Positions 53,676 to 63,471 are shown, counted from the stretch's first letter. The stretch is 64,000 nucleotides of DNA from Pseudomonas putida (GCF_005080685.1 NZ_CP039371.1:4836001-4900000), one strand, 5' to 3'. Notes: a model not told the origin generated them from the letters alone. Numbers and translations are program-made.

Positions 53676-54536
53676 ATGCCTTTACGCCTGTCCAAAACCC
53701 TGCTCATCGCCCTCGGCTTCATCGTGGCACTGGCCGCCTGCACCCGTATCGACCTGGCCTACCGCAACCTCGACCGCCTGGTGCCCTGGTCGCTGGACGA
53801 TTACCTGGACATGAACAGCGAGCAGAAGGCGCTGCTCGATGACCGCCTCAAGCAACACCTGGCCTGGCACTGCAAGACCCAACTGCCCGGCTACCTCGAC
53901 TGGCTCGACCGGGTGCGCGACATGGTCGCCGAGGATCAGGTGACCGACCAGGCCCTGCAACAACGCACTGACGAAGCCCGCCAGGCCATTGGTCGGGTGG
54001 CCGAGGCCATCACGCCGTCGGCCGCCGAATTGCTGCGCGGCATGAGCGACGCCCAGGTGGCGGAAATGCGTGATACCTTCCGCGACGATATCAGCGAGCG
54101 GCAGAAGAAGTACGTCGACACGCCAGTGGCCCAGCAGATCATCCGGCGCACCGAGCGCATGGAGAAACGCCTGACACCCTGGTTTGGCGAGCTGACCCCG
54201 ACCCAGCAGCAGCGCGTGCAGGCCTGGTCTCAGGCGCTGGGTGACCAGAACCGCGAGTGGATCGCCAACCGCGCGCACTGGCAGCAACAATTGCTGCTGG
54301 CGATGAACCAGCGCAACGACGCCAGTTTCGAGCCACGCCTGGCGACCTTGCTGCAGCGCAAGGAGAGCTTGTGGACCCCGGAATACCGGGCGGCGTACCA
54401 GAACACCGAGCAGCAGGCGCGTAGCTTGCTGGTGGACCTGGTGCAGCAGAGCACACCGCAGCAGCGGCGGTTTCTGCAGGATCGGCTGAGCAAGGTGCGG
54501 GCGGATTTCAGTGGGCTGAAGTGTTTGAAGAGTTGA
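53676..54536 (+). CDS. DUF6279-family lipoprotein
   Basis: A 286-residue lipoprotein. The ATG at 53676 (AGGATT upstream) opens a signal peptide ending in the lipobox VALAAC, so Cys22 should be lipidated. The mature protein is helical, rich in Gln, Glu and Arg (YRNLDRLVPWSLDDYLDMNSEQKALLDDRL; LTPTQQQRVQAWSQALG), the pattern of the DUF6279 family of envelope lipoproteins. Function unknown. Asp follows Ile/Arg rather than Cys+2, so outer-membrane sorting is likely. Confidence 0.83.
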   Translation: MPLRLSKTLLIALGFIVALAACTRIDLAYRNLDRLVPWSLDDYLDMNSEQKALLDDRLKQHLAWHCKTQLPGYLDWLDRVRDMVAEDQVTDQALQQRTDEARQAIGRVAEAITPSAAELLRGMSDAQVAEMRDTFRDDISERQKKYVDTPVAQQIIRRTERMEKRLTPWFGELTPTQQQRVQAWSQALGDQNREWIANRAHWQQQLLLAMNQRNDASFEPRLATLLQRKESLWTPEYRAAYQNTEQQARSLLVDLVQQSTPQQRRFLQDRLSKVRADFSGLKCLKS

Positions 54537-54551
54537 ACGCGTACATCAGGA

Positions 54552-54649
54552 CCGGCCTCTTCGCGGGCAAGCCCGCTCCTACAATCGCCACAGCGCCCGA
54601 TAACTGTGGTGAACCTGTAGGAGCGGGTTTACCCGCGAAGAGGCCGGCA
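54552..54649. repeat. Inverted REP pair
   Basis: CCGGCCTCTTCGCGGGCAAG and its partner TTTACCCGCGAAGAGGCCGG flank a 40-bp loop, with the classic P. putida REP consensus, between convergent genes. Confidence 0.92.
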
Positions 54650-54662
54650 CAGCCAACCTCAA

Positions 54663-56378
54663 TCACCGCCCCCTGCGCCGATACGGAAACACATCGATCA
54701 CCCTCCCCTCACGGATCGCCGCCTGCAGCCCCTTCCAGTAATCGGCGTCATACAACTCCCCATGCAACCGGCTGAACAACCGGCGCTGCCCCATGTCGGC
54801 AAACAGAAACGGTGGAAACTCCTCGGGAAACACATCGTGCGGCCCGATCGAGTACCAGGGCTCGCCGGACATCTCGTCCTCCGGGTAGCGCGGCGGCGGG
54901 ATATGGCGGAAGTTCACCTCGGTCAGGAAGCTGATCTCGTCGTAGTCGTAGAACACCACCCGGCCATGGCGGGTGACGCCAAAGTTCTTCAGCAGCATGT
55001 CTCCTGGAAAGATATTGGCCGCGGCCAATTGCTTGATGGCCAGGCCATAGTCCTCCAGCGCCTCCAGCACCTGGGCCTCGCCGGCATGCTCCAGGTACAG
55101 GTTGAGCGGGGTCATGCGCCGCTCGGTCCAGCAGTGGCGAATCAGCACCGTGTCGCCTTCGAGCACCACGGTCGACGGCGCCACCTCCAGCAGCTCGGCC
55201 AGGCAGTCGGGCTCGAACTTGCCAAGCGGGAAGCGAAAGTCGGCGAACTCCTGGGTATCGGCCATGCGTCCCACCCGGTCGACGCTTTTCACCAGGCGAT
55301 ACTTGGCGATGACCGTGGCGCGATCGACCGTCTTCGCTGGCGAGAAACGATCCTTGATGACCTTGAACACCGTATTGAAGCCCGGCAGGGTGAACACGCT
55401 CATGACCATGCCCCGCACCCCCGGGGCCATGACGAAACGGTCGTCGCTGGCGGCCAGGTGATTGATCAGGGCGCGGTAGAACTCCGACTTGCCGTGTTTG
55501 TAGAAGCCGATCGAGGTGTACAGCTCGGCGATGTGCTTGCCCGGCAAGATGCGCTTGAGGAAGCTGACGAACTCGCCGGGCACCGGCACATCGACCATGA
55601 AATACGAGCGGGTGAAGGAGAAGATGATCGACACCTCGGCCTCGTCGGTGATCAGCGTATCGGCCTCGATGCCGTGGCCTTCGCGGTGCAACAGGGCAAT
55701 CACCAGCGGCCATTGCTCATCCAGGGTGTGCAGGCGCCCGACCAGATAGGCACCCTTGTTGCGGTACAGCACAGAGGAAAACAACTCCACGGCCAGTGCC
55801 GGGTCCTTGCATACCCAATCTGGCAGGCTGTCGCGCAACTGGCCCTCGAGCCGCGCCAGATCGGTCTCCAGGTCGGCGTAGGGCACCTCGAAGGGGTGCT
55901 CGGCGAAGATCGATCGCAGCAGGTCATGCAGCCCGGCCTTGGGGCGATAGGTGCAGGTCTGCGCGGCTCGCTCGTGGGCGCGCATCGAAGGCCGGGTGGT
56001 GTGGATGAACATGCAGCCGTCGCTGATCAGGTCGTGGCTGAACAGGCTGCAGAACAGCGAGTTGTACCAGGTTTCCGCCAACTCATCGTCCAGACGCGGA
56101 TCGATCAGGTGTATGTAGGCATTTTTCACCAGCGGCCACTGTTCCACGTCGAGCAGCACTTCGGCGGGGATGGTTTGACGTAAGCTGGTGTTGACCTCGA
56201 CCACCTTCTCTTCATACAGACTGATACGCGCGGCGGCGGCCTGCTGGATGTCCTGCCAGCGCGCCTGCTCGAAGCGGGCTTGGGCGCCAAGGGTGATGCG
56301 CCGGAAGTGCTCGCGGTAGTTGTCGAAGCCGACGAGGATCAAGCGGGCGATCTCGGCTGCGGGCCAGGACTGGGGCAT
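54663..56378 (-). CDS. aceK: Isocitrate dehydrogenase kinase/phosphatase
   Basis: A 571-residue AceK, the length usual in Pseudomonas. The ATG at 56378 ([29 protein letters not shown]) matches homologues; upstream sequence in the same frame is REP and not coding. Kinase-like motifs and the C-terminal [13 protein letters not shown] region are present, with [17 protein letters not shown] and [18 protein letters not shown] in the regulatory/kinase domain and [18 protein letters not shown] holding the metal-binding Asp. It phosphorylates or dephosphorylates isocitrate dehydrogenase to divert carbon into the glyoxylate shunt during growth on acetate or fatty acids, which suits the fatty-acid genes 15 kb away. 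Confidence 0.95.
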   Translation of the reverse strand: MPQSWPAAEIARLILVGFDNYREHFRRITLGAQARFEQARWQDIQQAAAARISLYEEKVVEVNTSLRQTIPAEVLLDVEQWPLVKNAYIHLIDPRLDDELAETWYNSLFCSLFSHDLISDGCMFIHTTRPSMRAHERAAQTCTYRPKAGLHDLLRSIFAEHPFEVPYADLETDLARLEGQLRDSLPDWVCKDPALAVELFSSVLYRNKGAYLVGRLHTLDEQWPLVIALLHREGHGIEADTLITDEAEVSIIFSFTRSYFMVDVPVPGEFVSFLKRILPGKHIAELYTSIGFYKHGKSEFYRALINHLAASDDRFVMAPGVRGMVMSVFTLPGFNTVFKVIKDRFSPAKTVDRATVIAKYRLVKSVDRVGRMADTQEFADFRFPLGKFEPDCLAELLEVAPSTVVLEGDTVLIRHCWTERRMTPLNLYLEHAGEAQVLEALEDYGLAIKQLAAANIFPGDMLLKNFGVTRHGRVVFYDYDEISFLTEVNFRHIPPPRYPEDEMSGEPWYSIGPHDVFPEEFPPFLFADMGQRRLFSRLHGELYDADYWKGLQAAIREGRVIDVFPYRRRGR

Positions 56379-56436
56379 GCGGGCGTCTCGATGCCAGGGT
56401 GGGAATACACAGCTTAGTCGTGGTTGGCTGTGGCTA

Positions 56437-56521
56437 CCGGCCCCATCGCCATCGCCGGCAAGCCGGCTCCTACAGAAAGCACCACGGTCGCGGTAGGAGC
56501 CGGCTTCCGGCGATAGGGCCG
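56437..56521. repeat. Inverted REP pair
   Basis: ATCGCCGGCAAGCCGGCTCC faces GGAGCCGGCTTCCGGCGATA across a 25-bp loop; the right copy has lost two bases (GCTTCCGG for GCTTGCCGG). Confidence 0.88.
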
Positions 56522-56607
56522 GGACTGATTCGCAGCGCAAGAAAGCACAAGAACCCACCGCCCACGTCACGTAAACTCCCCGCCCTGCCTTGTTCCCGGA
56601 GTACGTC

Positions 56608-57486
56608 GTGAGCCCCATCGCCCTAGCCCGCCTGCTGACCCTTGCCGCTGTCTGGGGGGCGAGTTTCCTGTTCATGCGCATCATCGCCCCGGAACTGGGC
56701 ACCTTGCCGACGGCGTTTTTCCGGGTATCGATCGCAGCCCTGGGCCTGATCGCGATCCTCGCCATCACCCGCGTGCGCTGGGCATTCCAGGGCAAGCTCG
56801 GGGCCTGCCTGGTGCTGGGCATGATCAACTCGGGCATCCCGGCCACCTTCTATTCAGTGGCGGCGCAGGTATTGCCGGCCGGCTACTCGGCGATCTTCAA
56901 CGCCACCACGCCACTGATGGGCGTGTTGATCGGCGCGCTGTGCTTCCGCGAGCCAATGACCCTGCCCAAGCTGTCAGGCATCTTCCTCGGGCTGCTCGGC
57001 GTCGCCATTCTCAGCGGCGCCGGCCCCGTGGCGCTGGACGCCGGCTTGCTGCAAGGCGCCCTGGCCTGCCTCGCCGCGACCACCTGCTACGGCTTTGCAG
57101 GCTTTCTCGCCAGGCGCTGGATCAGTGGCCTGGACAGCCGCCTGGCGGCACTGGGCAGCATGCTTGGCGCAACACTGATGACCACGCCACTGTTCGCCTG
57201 GAGTGCAATCACGCAACCACCGGCCAGCTGGGGCGGCTGGCAGGTGTGGCTGTCGCTGCTGGGCTTGGGGCTGCTGTGCACGGCGCTGGCCTACATCCTC
57301 TACTTCCGCCTGCTCGATGAAGTCGGGCCGGTGAAAGCCAGCACCGTGACTTTCCTGATCCCGGTGTTCGGCGTGCTGTGGGGAGCCTGGTTGCTGGATG
57401 AACCCCTGTCGATGGCGCACCTGTATGGCGGGCTGCTGATCGGGATGGCGCTGTGGCTGGTGCTACGCCCCACACGCAACGGGTGA
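56608..57486 (+). CDS. EamA/DMT-family transporter
   Basis: A 292-residue protein with ten hydrophobic segments in two EamA repeats ([44 protein letters not shown]). I take the GTG at 56608, six bases after GGAG; an in-frame TTG (56590) has no ribosome site. It is probably an exporter of amino acids or metabolites with unknown substrate. It stands alone between aceK (divergent) and the ABC/SDR operon. Confidence 0.86.
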   Translation: MSPIALARLLTLAAVWGASFLFMRIIAPELGTLPTAFFRVSIAALGLIAILAITRVRWAFQGKLGACLVLGMINSGIPATFYSVAAQVLPAGYSAIFNATTPLMGVLIGALCFREPMTLPKLSGIFLGLLGVAILSGAGPVALDAGLLQGALACLAATTCYGFAGFLARRWISGLDSRLAALGSMLGATLMTTPLFAWSAITQPPASWGGWQVWLSLLGLGLLCTALAYILYFRLLDEVGPVKASTVTFLIPVFGVLWGAWLLDEPLSMAHLYGGLLIGMALWLVLRPTRNG

Positions 57487-57695
57487 CCCTGCGCCGCGCC
57501 GTTTCACCTACGAATCAATAGCCCGCCTTCGTTACCTCTCCCTGCCCCATCGCATCGCACGGAAGCGATGCCTTGCGCACTTTCGTGCCACATAGAAAAC
57601 CTTGTTTCATATATAAAACAAACTATTTTCACCTACCAAGTTACAACCGACTGATAAATAACGACATTTTATTTAAATGAAGGAATTGTGCTAAC

Positions 57696-57711
57696 TGGCA
57701 TTGTTCATGCA
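57696..57711 (+). promoter_or_regulatory. Candidate sigma-54 promoter of the ABC/SDR operon
   Basis: TGGCATTGTTCATGCA matches TGGCAC-N5-TTGCA with GG and GC exactly ten bases apart, 44 bp before the ATG at 57755. The upstream 57595-57690 stretch is unusually AT-rich (CATATATAAAACAAACTATT; ATTTTATTTAAATGAAGG) for this genome, as expected for an enhancer/IHF region. The rest of 57487-57754 has no gene. Confidence 0.55.
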
Positions 57712-57754
57712 CTAAACGGCGTATCACCTATAAAACAGACCAGAGAGTTCTCCC

Positions 57755-58606
57755 ATGGCTGTGAAAGAGATGTACGCAATCGCTGCGCAGTGGTCCGCCC
57801 CCCATTCGAACATGGAACCTGCGCCCACCGAAATCGAGTTTCGCAACGTCGGTAAAGCCTTCCCGACCAAGGGCCAGGCAGACGCACCTTTCGCCATCCG
57901 GGGGGTGAACTTCCAGATCCGCCGCGGTGAAGTGGTGTCGATCATCGGCCCGTCCGGTTGCGGCAAGAGCACCATCCTGAACATGGGCTCGGGCCTCTAC
58001 CGCCCCACCGAAGGCCAGGTGCTGGTCGGTGGCGAACCGGTGACCGGCCCGGTGCCCAAGGTCGCGTTCATGCTGCAGAAGGACCTGCTGATGCCCTGGC
58101 GCAGCATCCGCCGCAACGTCGAACTGGGCCTGGAGATCCAGGGCATGCCGGCCAGCCAGCGCAAGGCCATCGCCGAGAATCTGCTGGCGCGCTGCCACCT
58201 GCAAGGCTTTGCCGACCACTACCCCTTCCAGCTGTCCGGTGGCATGCGCCAGCGCGCCGCCCTGGCCCGCACATTGGCCATCGACCCACAGGTGCTGTTT
58301 CTCGACGAGCCGTTCTCGGCCCTCGATGCGCAGACCAAGATGATCCTCCAGCAAGACCTCGCTCGCATGCTGTACGAGGAAAAGAAGACCGCCCTGTTCA
58401 TCACCCATGACCTGGTCGAGGCCATTGCCCTGTCCGATCGCCTGCTGGTGATGAGCGCCCGCCCCGGCACCATCATCGAAGAAATCGAGATCGACCTGCC
58501 CCACCGCGACAACCCGCTGGAACGCCGCAAGTTGCCGGAAATCGGCCCACTGGCCGGCCGCCTGATGGACTTGTTGCACGTTGGCGCCGACCACCAATTG
58601 CATTGA
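57755..58606 (+). CDS. ABC transporter ATPase (SsuB/TauB-type)
   Basis: A 283-residue ATPase. Walker A GPSGCGKST (65-73), Q-loop in FMLQKDLLMPW, signature LSGGMRQR and Walker B VLFLDEPFSALD are all present, followed by the His switch in FITHDLVEAI. This is the nitrate/sulfonate/taurine (NrtC-SsuB-TauB) subfamily. GAGAG precedes the ATG at 57755; the protein core begins near M20 (MEPAPTEIEF), so an internal start is possible. It powers the importer formed with the next two gene products. It is the first gene of an operon of at least eight. Confidence 0.92.
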   Translation: MAVKEMYAIAAQWSAPHSNMEPAPTEIEFRNVGKAFPTKGQADAPFAIRGVNFQIRRGEVVSIIGPSGCGKSTILNMGSGLYRPTEGQVLVGGEPVTGPVPKVAFMLQKDLLMPWRSIRRNVELGLEIQGMPASQRKAIAENLLARCHLQGFADHYPFQLSGGMRQRAALARTLAIDPQVLFLDEPFSALDAQTKMILQQDLARMLYEEKKTALFITHDLVEAIALSDRLLVMSARPGTIIEEIEIDLPHRDNPLERRKLPEIGPLAGRLMDLLHVGADHQLH

Positions 58607-58641
58607 TCGACGTTCACTACCCTTCGCCCCCGGGAGTCAGC

Positions 58642-59643
58642 ATGTTCAATACACCGTTCAAACGCATCGCCCACGCCGCCCTCATGGCGCTTGGCCTGAG
58701 CATGGCCCTGCAGGCGCAGGCCGAGCCGACCAAGGTCACCTACCTGCTGCCGGCGCCGCCTAGCCTGCCAGCCTTCGCGCCCTGGATCATCGCCAAGGAA
58801 AAAGGCTACTACCAGGCCCAGGACCTCGACCTCACCTTCATCGCCGCCAAGGGTGGCGTCGACGTCGCCAAGCAGATCGGCGCCGGCAACGCCCTGGTCG
58901 GTGGCGCCATCGGCGACACGCCGATCATCGTGCGGCCCAATGGCATTCCGGTTCGCGCCGTGGCCGTGCTCGGTGGCGGCGGGGTGACCATGGTGGCCAC
59001 CAATGCCGCCGCCAATATCCACAACATCGCCGACCTCAAGGGCAAGACCCTGACCGTGATGTCGTACTCCGACACCACCTACTACGCCCTGCTCGCCTCG
59101 CTGCGCAAGGCGGGCCTCGGCAAGGACGATGTCGACATCCAGGCCGCCGGCCCTTCCGGCGTGTGGCAACTGTTCTCGGCCAACAAGGCCGAGGCCATGG
59201 CCGGCGTGCCGGACTGGGTGATCAACGCCGAGGACGCCGGGCTCAAGTACCAGTTGATCCCACGCGACCAGGTGTTCGAGAGCATGGCCCAGGCGATCCT
59301 CGCCTCCGACGATGCCATCGAGCACCACCCGCACGTGGTGCGCGGCGTGGTCCAGGCCACCCTGCGCGGCCTGCAGGACATCATCGACGATCCCAAGGCC
59401 GCCGCCGCCACCTTCGCCCGCGCGGTGCCTGCCTATGCCGGCAAGGAAGCGTCGCTGGAGAAGACCCTGCGCCTGTACGTGGATTACGTCTACGCCGGCC
59501 AGACCGTACCTGGGCGCATCGACCCGGCGCGCCTGGACGCAGTACGCAAGTTCTACGTGAGCGAGGGCATCGTGCCGCGTGAACCGGCGCTCGACGAGCT
59601 CTACAGCAACCAGTTCATCGACACCCAGACCGCAGCCCAATGA
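58642..59643 (+). CDS. ABC transporter substrate-binding protein (SsuA/THI5-like)
   Basis: A 333-residue periplasmic protein. GGGAGT precedes the ATG at 58642. A signal peptide (LMALGLSMALQAQA, cleavage before EPTKV) leads into the NMT1/THI5-like fold (PAPPSLPAFAPWIIAKEKGYYQAQDLDLTFIAAKGGVDVAKQI; GNALVGGAIGDTPIIVRPNGIPVRAV). Such proteins bind sulfonates, pyrimidine precursors, phthalate-type acids or similar. With no sulfur or thiamine genes nearby, the ligand is more likely the carbon compound handled by the downstream enzymes. Confidence 0.9.
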   Translation: MFNTPFKRIAHAALMALGLSMALQAQAEPTKVTYLLPAPPSLPAFAPWIIAKEKGYYQAQDLDLTFIAAKGGVDVAKQIGAGNALVGGAIGDTPIIVRPNGIPVRAVAVLGGGGVTMVATNAAANIHNIADLKGKTLTVMSYSDTTYYALLASLRKAGLGKDDVDIQAAGPSGVWQLFSANKAEAMAGVPDWVINAEDAGLKYQLIPRDQVFESMAQAILASDDAIEHHPHVVRGVVQATLRGLQDIIDDPKAAAATFARAVPAYAGKEASLEKTLRLYVDYVYAGQTVPGRIDPARLDAVRKFYVSEGIVPREPALDELYSNQFIDTQTAAQ

Positions 59644-59671
59644 CGGCTCCGGCAACCAAGGTATCCGCCTG

Positions 59672-60448
59672 ATGAAAAACCTCAACACCTCCATGCTCGG
59701 CAGCCTTGCCCTGCTCGCGCTGTTCCTCGTGCTCTGGCAATGGGGCCCGCGCCTGCTCGGCATGCCCGAGTTCGTCATGCCGCCACTGAGCCGGGTGGCC
59801 GAGGAAAGCGTGCTCATGTGGCACAGCGGCAACCTCCTCGAACACACCTTGATCACCGCCTTCGAAATCATCGTCGGCTTCGCCCTGGGCGCCCTGCTGG
59901 GGGTGTCCATCGGCGTCTCGCTGGGCCTCTCGCCCTCGGCCGAAGCCATGCTCTCGCCGTACATCCTGGCCCTGCAGATCGCGCCCAAGGTCGCCTTCGC
60001 CCCGCTGTTCGTGATGTGGCTGGGCTACACCATCTACCCGAAGATCCTGATCGCCATCCTGATCGTGTTCTTCCCGGTGATGATCAACGTGCTCTCGGCC
60101 ATCCGCACCGTCGACCCGGACATGATCAACCTGGTGCGCACCATGAATGCCAGCCGCTGGCAGATCTTCCGCCTGGTGGAATTCCCCTCGGCCATGGCCG
60201 CGCTGTTCTCCGGCCTGCGCATCGCCTCGACCCTCGCGGTGATCGGCGTCACCGTCGGCGAGCTGGTCGGCGGCAACCAGGGCCTGGGCTTCCTGCTGGT
60301 GGACGCTGAGGGCCAGGGCAACACCGCAGGCGTGTTCGTGGCCATCGTCATGCTCACCCTGATCGGCGTGCTGGCTTACGGCGCCGTGGTCTGGGCCGAG
60401 AAGCGCGTGCTCCATTACCTCCCCAAAGCCATGCTGAGTACTTCGTGA
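59672..60448 (+). CDS. ABC transporter permease (SsuC/TauC-type)
   Basis: A 258-residue inner-membrane protein with about six helices and the BPD_transp_1 EAA loop (ILIVFFPVMINVLSAIRTVDPDMINLVRTMNASRWQIFRLVEFPSAMAALFSGLRIA). The ATG at 59672 lies 28 bp after the binding-protein gene. Its stop TGA overlaps the start of the SDR gene (TGATG), so transport and metabolism genes are translationally linked. Confidence 0.92.
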   Translation: MKNLNTSMLGSLALLALFLVLWQWGPRLLGMPEFVMPPLSRVAEESVLMWHSGNLLEHTLITAFEIIVGFALGALLGVSIGVSLGLSPSAEAMLSPYILALQIAPKVAFAPLFVMWLGYTIYPKILIAILIVFFPVMINVLSAIRTVDPDMINLVRTMNASRWQIFRLVEFPSAMAALFSGLRIASTLAVIGVTVGELVGGNQGLGFLLVDAEGQGNTAGVFVAIVMLTLIGVLAYGAVVWAEKRVLHYLPKAMLSTS

Positions 60449-61212
60449 TGACGCATTACAACAACCTCCTCGAAGGCCGCCGCGTGCTGGTGACCGGTGG
60501 AGCCCGCGGCCTGGGCTACGCCTTCGCCCAGGCCATCGCCCAGGCCGGCGCCCGCGTGGTGATCGCCGACATCCTTGCCGGACGCGTGCAGCAAGCGGCG
60601 TGCGAGCTGAGCGAACAGGGCCTGGACGTCAGCGGTGTGAGCCTCGACCTCGGCGACCCGGCGTCGATTAGCAATTGCATCGAGCGCACCGTCAAGCGTC
60701 TCGGTGGCCTGGACGGTTTGGTCAACAACGCCTCGATCACCAATTCCGGCGGCAAGACCTGCGAAGAACTGGACATCGAGACCTGGGACCAGGTGATGCA
60801 GGTGAACGTGCGCGGTACCTGGCTGATGACCCGCGCCGCCCTGCCCGCCCTGCGCGAAAGCGGCCGTGGCGCCATCGTCAACCTGGCCTCGGACACCCCG
60901 CTGTGGGGCGCGCCGAACCTACTCGCCTACGTCGCCAGCAAGGGTGCGCTGATCGCCATGACCCGCAGCCTTGGCCGCGAGCTAGGCGCCGACAACATCA
61001 CCGTCAACGCCATCGCCCCCGGCTTGGTGCAGGTCGAGGCCACTGCCTACGTGCCCGAAGCCCGCCACCGCCTGTACATCGACCAACGCGCCCTCCAGCG
61101 CCCACAACTGCCCGACGACGTCAGCGGAGCCGTGCTGTTCGCCCTGTCCGACCTGTCGCGCTTCATCACTGGACAAACCCTGCCGGTCAACGGCGGGTTC
61201 GTTATGCCCTGA
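60448..61212 (+). CDS. Short-chain dehydrogenase/reductase
   Basis: A 254-residue classical SDR. The cofactor motif is VTGGARGLGYAFA, NNAS is present (VNNASITNSGG), and the catalytic residues sit in NLASDTPLWGAPNLLAYVASKGAL (Ser, Tyr, Lys) with PVNGGFVMP at the end. It should oxidise or reduce a hydroxyl/keto group with NAD(P). The acidic residue after the second strand (VVIADILAG) favours NAD. The ATG at 60448 overlaps the permease stop. The substrate presumably derives from the imported compound. Confidence 0.9.
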   Translation: MTHYNNLLEGRRVLVTGGARGLGYAFAQAIAQAGARVVIADILAGRVQQAACELSEQGLDVSGVSLDLGDPASISNCIERTVKRLGGLDGLVNNASITNSGGKTCEELDIETWDQVMQVNVRGTWLMTRAALPALRESGRGAIVNLASDTPLWGAPNLLAYVASKGALIAMTRSLGRELGADNITVNAIAPGLVQVEATAYVPEARHRLYIDQRALQRPQLPDDVSGAVLFALSDLSRFITGQTLPVNGGFVMP

Positions 61213-61226
61213 GCAAGGAGACTGCC

Positions 61227-61781
61227 ATGACCGACCTTTCCCTCCAGCCCCAAGCCGTAGCCACCGACGCACCGAAAAGCTGGGATCGCCCGGCAGGCGC
61301 GGACCTCGCCGAGTGGATGCAGACCCGCATCGCCCGCTACGAGACCCGTCGCTACGACTGGGACGCGCTGAAGTTCCAGGCCGACTACGACCCCAAGTTC
61401 CGCCGTGCGCAGATGCGCTACGTGGGCACCGGGGGTACCGGTGTGGGCAGCGACATGAACACCATCGCATCCGAGCACTTCACCTTCTCCACCATGGTCA
61501 TCCCAGCCGGCCATGAAGGGCCACCCCACCTGCACACCGACGTCGAGGAAGTGTTCTTCGTGCTGCGCGGCAAACTCAAGGTGGTGATCGAAAAGGACGG
61601 TGAACGCTTCGAGACCATCCTCACCGACCGCGACCTGATCTCGGTGCCGCCAGGGGTCTACCGCGAAGAAATCAACATCGGCGATGAGGACGCGCTGATG
61701 TGCGTGATGCTCGGCGCCAAGAAGCCGGTCACCCCGACCTACCCGCCAGCCCACCCGCTGGCCTCGATCAAGCGCGGGTAA
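61227..61781 (+). CDS. Cupin-domain protein
   Basis: A 184-residue single-domain cupin; CAAGGAG precedes the ATG at 61227. Cupin motif 1 is complete (AGHEGPPHLHTDVEEVFFVLRG, with HxH and Glu for metal). Motif 2 (ISVPPGVYREEINIGDE) has Arg where the fourth metal ligand, His, normally stands. The family is often annotated as a dioxygenase or isomerase; with a 2-His/1-Glu site it could still bind a metal. An N-terminal helical segment of 65 residues (MQTRIARYETRRYDWDALKF) precedes the barrel. Confidence 0.87.
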   Translation: MTDLSLQPQAVATDAPKSWDRPAGADLAEWMQTRIARYETRRYDWDALKFQADYDPKFRRAQMRYVGTGGTGVGSDMNTIASEHFTFSTMVIPAGHEGPPHLHTDVEEVFFVLRGKLKVVIEKDGERFETILTDRDLISVPPGVYREEINIGDEDALMCVMLGAKKPVTPTYPPAHPLASIKRG

Positions 61782-61785
61782 GCCC

Positions 61786-62652
61786 ATGTCGGTTGCCGAA
61801 ACATTCGCCGCAGCGTTGCCGGACCTGCTCCCGCAACACTTCCCCGAGCGCCTGCTGGGCCTGGGCGACAGCCAGCAGGCCATCCGCGAAGCGGGCAGCG
61901 GCGCGGCCATCGTCCTGCTGCACGGCATCGGCTCGGGCGCGGCGAGCTGGCTGCAGGTGGCCCAGGGCTTGTGCCACAAGGCGCGGGTCATCGCCTGGGA
62001 CGCGCCGGGCTACGGCAACTCTGCAGCGCTGGCACAGGCCCGGCCTCGCGCCGAAGACTACGCCGGACGCCTGCAAAGCCTGCTCGATGCCCTGGATATC
62101 GAACGCTGCGTGCTGGTGGGCCATTCGCTGGGCGCACTGACCGCCGCAGCCTTTGCCCAGCGCCACCCGCAGCGTGTCCAGCGGCTGGTGCTGCTCAGCC
62201 CGGCACGCGGCTATGGCGCGCCGGCACAGGCCGAGCAAGGCCGCGCAGTGCGCGCCAAGCGCCTGGATGACCTGGCGCGGGTAGGGATCGCCGGCCTCGC
62301 CGAAGCACGCAGCGCCAACCTGCTGTCACCTGCCGCCGACGCCCGCGCGCTGGCCTGGGTGCGCTGGAACATGGCCCGGCTCAACCCCCAGGGTTATCGC
62401 CAGGCCATCGAGCTGCTGTGTGGCGATGCTTTGCTCGACCACCTGCCCCACAGCGTGCCCTGCGAGGTGCATTGCGGCAGTGCCGACGGCATCACCCGCC
62501 CCGAGGACTGCCGCGCACTGGCTGAAGCCTTCGCGGCGCCCTTCAGCCTGATCAACGGCGCCGGCCATGCCTGCGCCATCGAACGACCCGAATTGGTGAC
62601 CGAGCTCCTGGCCCGGGCACTGCAAGCCTCACTCACAGGTAGCCTGCAATGA
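61786..62652 (+). CDS. Alpha/beta-hydrolase, lactonase/esterase-like
   Basis: A 288-residue hydrolase. The oxyanion loop is LLHGIGSGAASW, nucleophile S114 lies in LVGHSLGALTA, the acid is near CGSADGITRPED and the catalytic His is in NGAGHACAIERPE. It resembles enol-lactonases and meta-cleavage hydrolases of aromatic pathways. It starts four bases after the cupin gene and its stop overlaps the IclR start (ATGA). A ring-opening or ester-cleaving step fits the context. Confidence 0.89.
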   Translation: MSVAETFAAALPDLLPQHFPERLLGLGDSQQAIREAGSGAAIVLLHGIGSGAASWLQVAQGLCHKARVIAWDAPGYGNSAALAQARPRAEDYAGRLQSLLDALDIERCVLVGHSLGALTAAAFAQRHPQRVQRLVLLSPARGYGAPAQAEQGRAVRAKRLDDLARVGIAGLAEARSANLLSPAADARALAWVRWNMARLNPQGYRQAIELLCGDALLDHLPHSVPCEVHCGSADGITRPEDCRALAEAFAAPFSLINGAGHACAIERPELVTELLARALQASLTGSLQ

Positions 62653-63470
62653 ACGATATGGATGCCTCGAAGGAAAACCAGGACAAGTACATTGTCCCCG
62701 GCCTGGAGCGCGGCCTGTTGCTGCTGTGCGAATTCAGCCGGCAGAACCGCACCCTGACCGCACCGGAACTTGCGCGGCGCCTGTCACTGCCACGCTCGAC
62801 CATCTTCCGCCTGCTGACCACCCTGGAAACCATGGGCTTCGTCAACCGCAGCGGCAACGAGTACCGCCTGGGCATGTCGGTGCTGCGCCTGGGCTTCGAA
62901 TACCTGGCCTCGCTGGAGTTGACCGAACTCGGCCAACCGCTGCTGGCGCGGCTGTGCGACCACCTCAACTACCCGAGCAACCTGGTGGTCCGTGACGGTC
63001 GCTCGATCGTGTACGTGGCCAAGGTCTCGCCGCCCTCGGTGTTCTCCAGCGCTGTCACCGTCGGTACCCGCCTGCCCGCCCACGCCACCGTGCTTGGCCG
63101 GGTGCTGCTGGCCGACCTGAGCCTGGCCGAACTGCGCGAGCTGTACCCCGAGGAGCACCTGGAGCAGTACTCGCCAAGCACGCCGAAAACCGTGCTGGAA
63201 CTGTTCGACCTAGTCCAGGCCGATCGCCTGCGCGGTTATGTCAATGGCGAAGGTTTCTTCGAGTCGACCATCTCCACGGTCGCAGCGCCGGTTCGCGACG
63301 CCAGTGGCCGGGTGACTGCCGCCCTCGGCCTGACCATTCCCACCGTGCAGATCGGCCACGTCAACTTCGACAACCTGCTGGGCCAGGTACGCAGCAGCGC
63401 CGACGAACTGTCGCGGTTGCTCGACTACCGCCCAGGCTCGGGCCGCGTTACCGCGCTGATGAGGGATTGA
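62649..63470 (+). CDS. IclR-family transcriptional regulator
   Basis: A 273-residue IclR regulator. The winged helix is at about residues 20-85 (LTAPELARRLSLPRSTIFRLLTTLETMGFVNRSGNEYRLG), followed by the GAF-like effector domain (ATVLGRVLLADLSLAELRELYP; FFESTISTVAAPVRDASGRVTAALGLTIP). It overlaps the hydrolase gene by four bases and so is made with the pathway. It probably senses a pathway metabolite and controls the operon. IclR proteins normally act with sigma-70, so the sigma-54 site upstream would need a separate activator. Confidence 0.92.
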   Translation: MNDMDASKENQDKYIVPGLERGLLLLCEFSRQNRTLTAPELARRLSLPRSTIFRLLTTLETMGFVNRSGNEYRLGMSVLRLGFEYLASLELTELGQPLLARLCDHLNYPSNLVVRDGRSIVYVAKVSPPSVFSSAVTVGTRLPAHATVLGRVLLADLSLAELRELYPEEHLEQYSPSTPKTVLELFDLVQADRLRGYVNGEGFFESTISTVAAPVRDASGRVTAALGLTIPTVQIGHVNFDNLLGQVRSSADELSRLLDYRPGSGRVTALMRD

Positions 63471-63471
63471 G

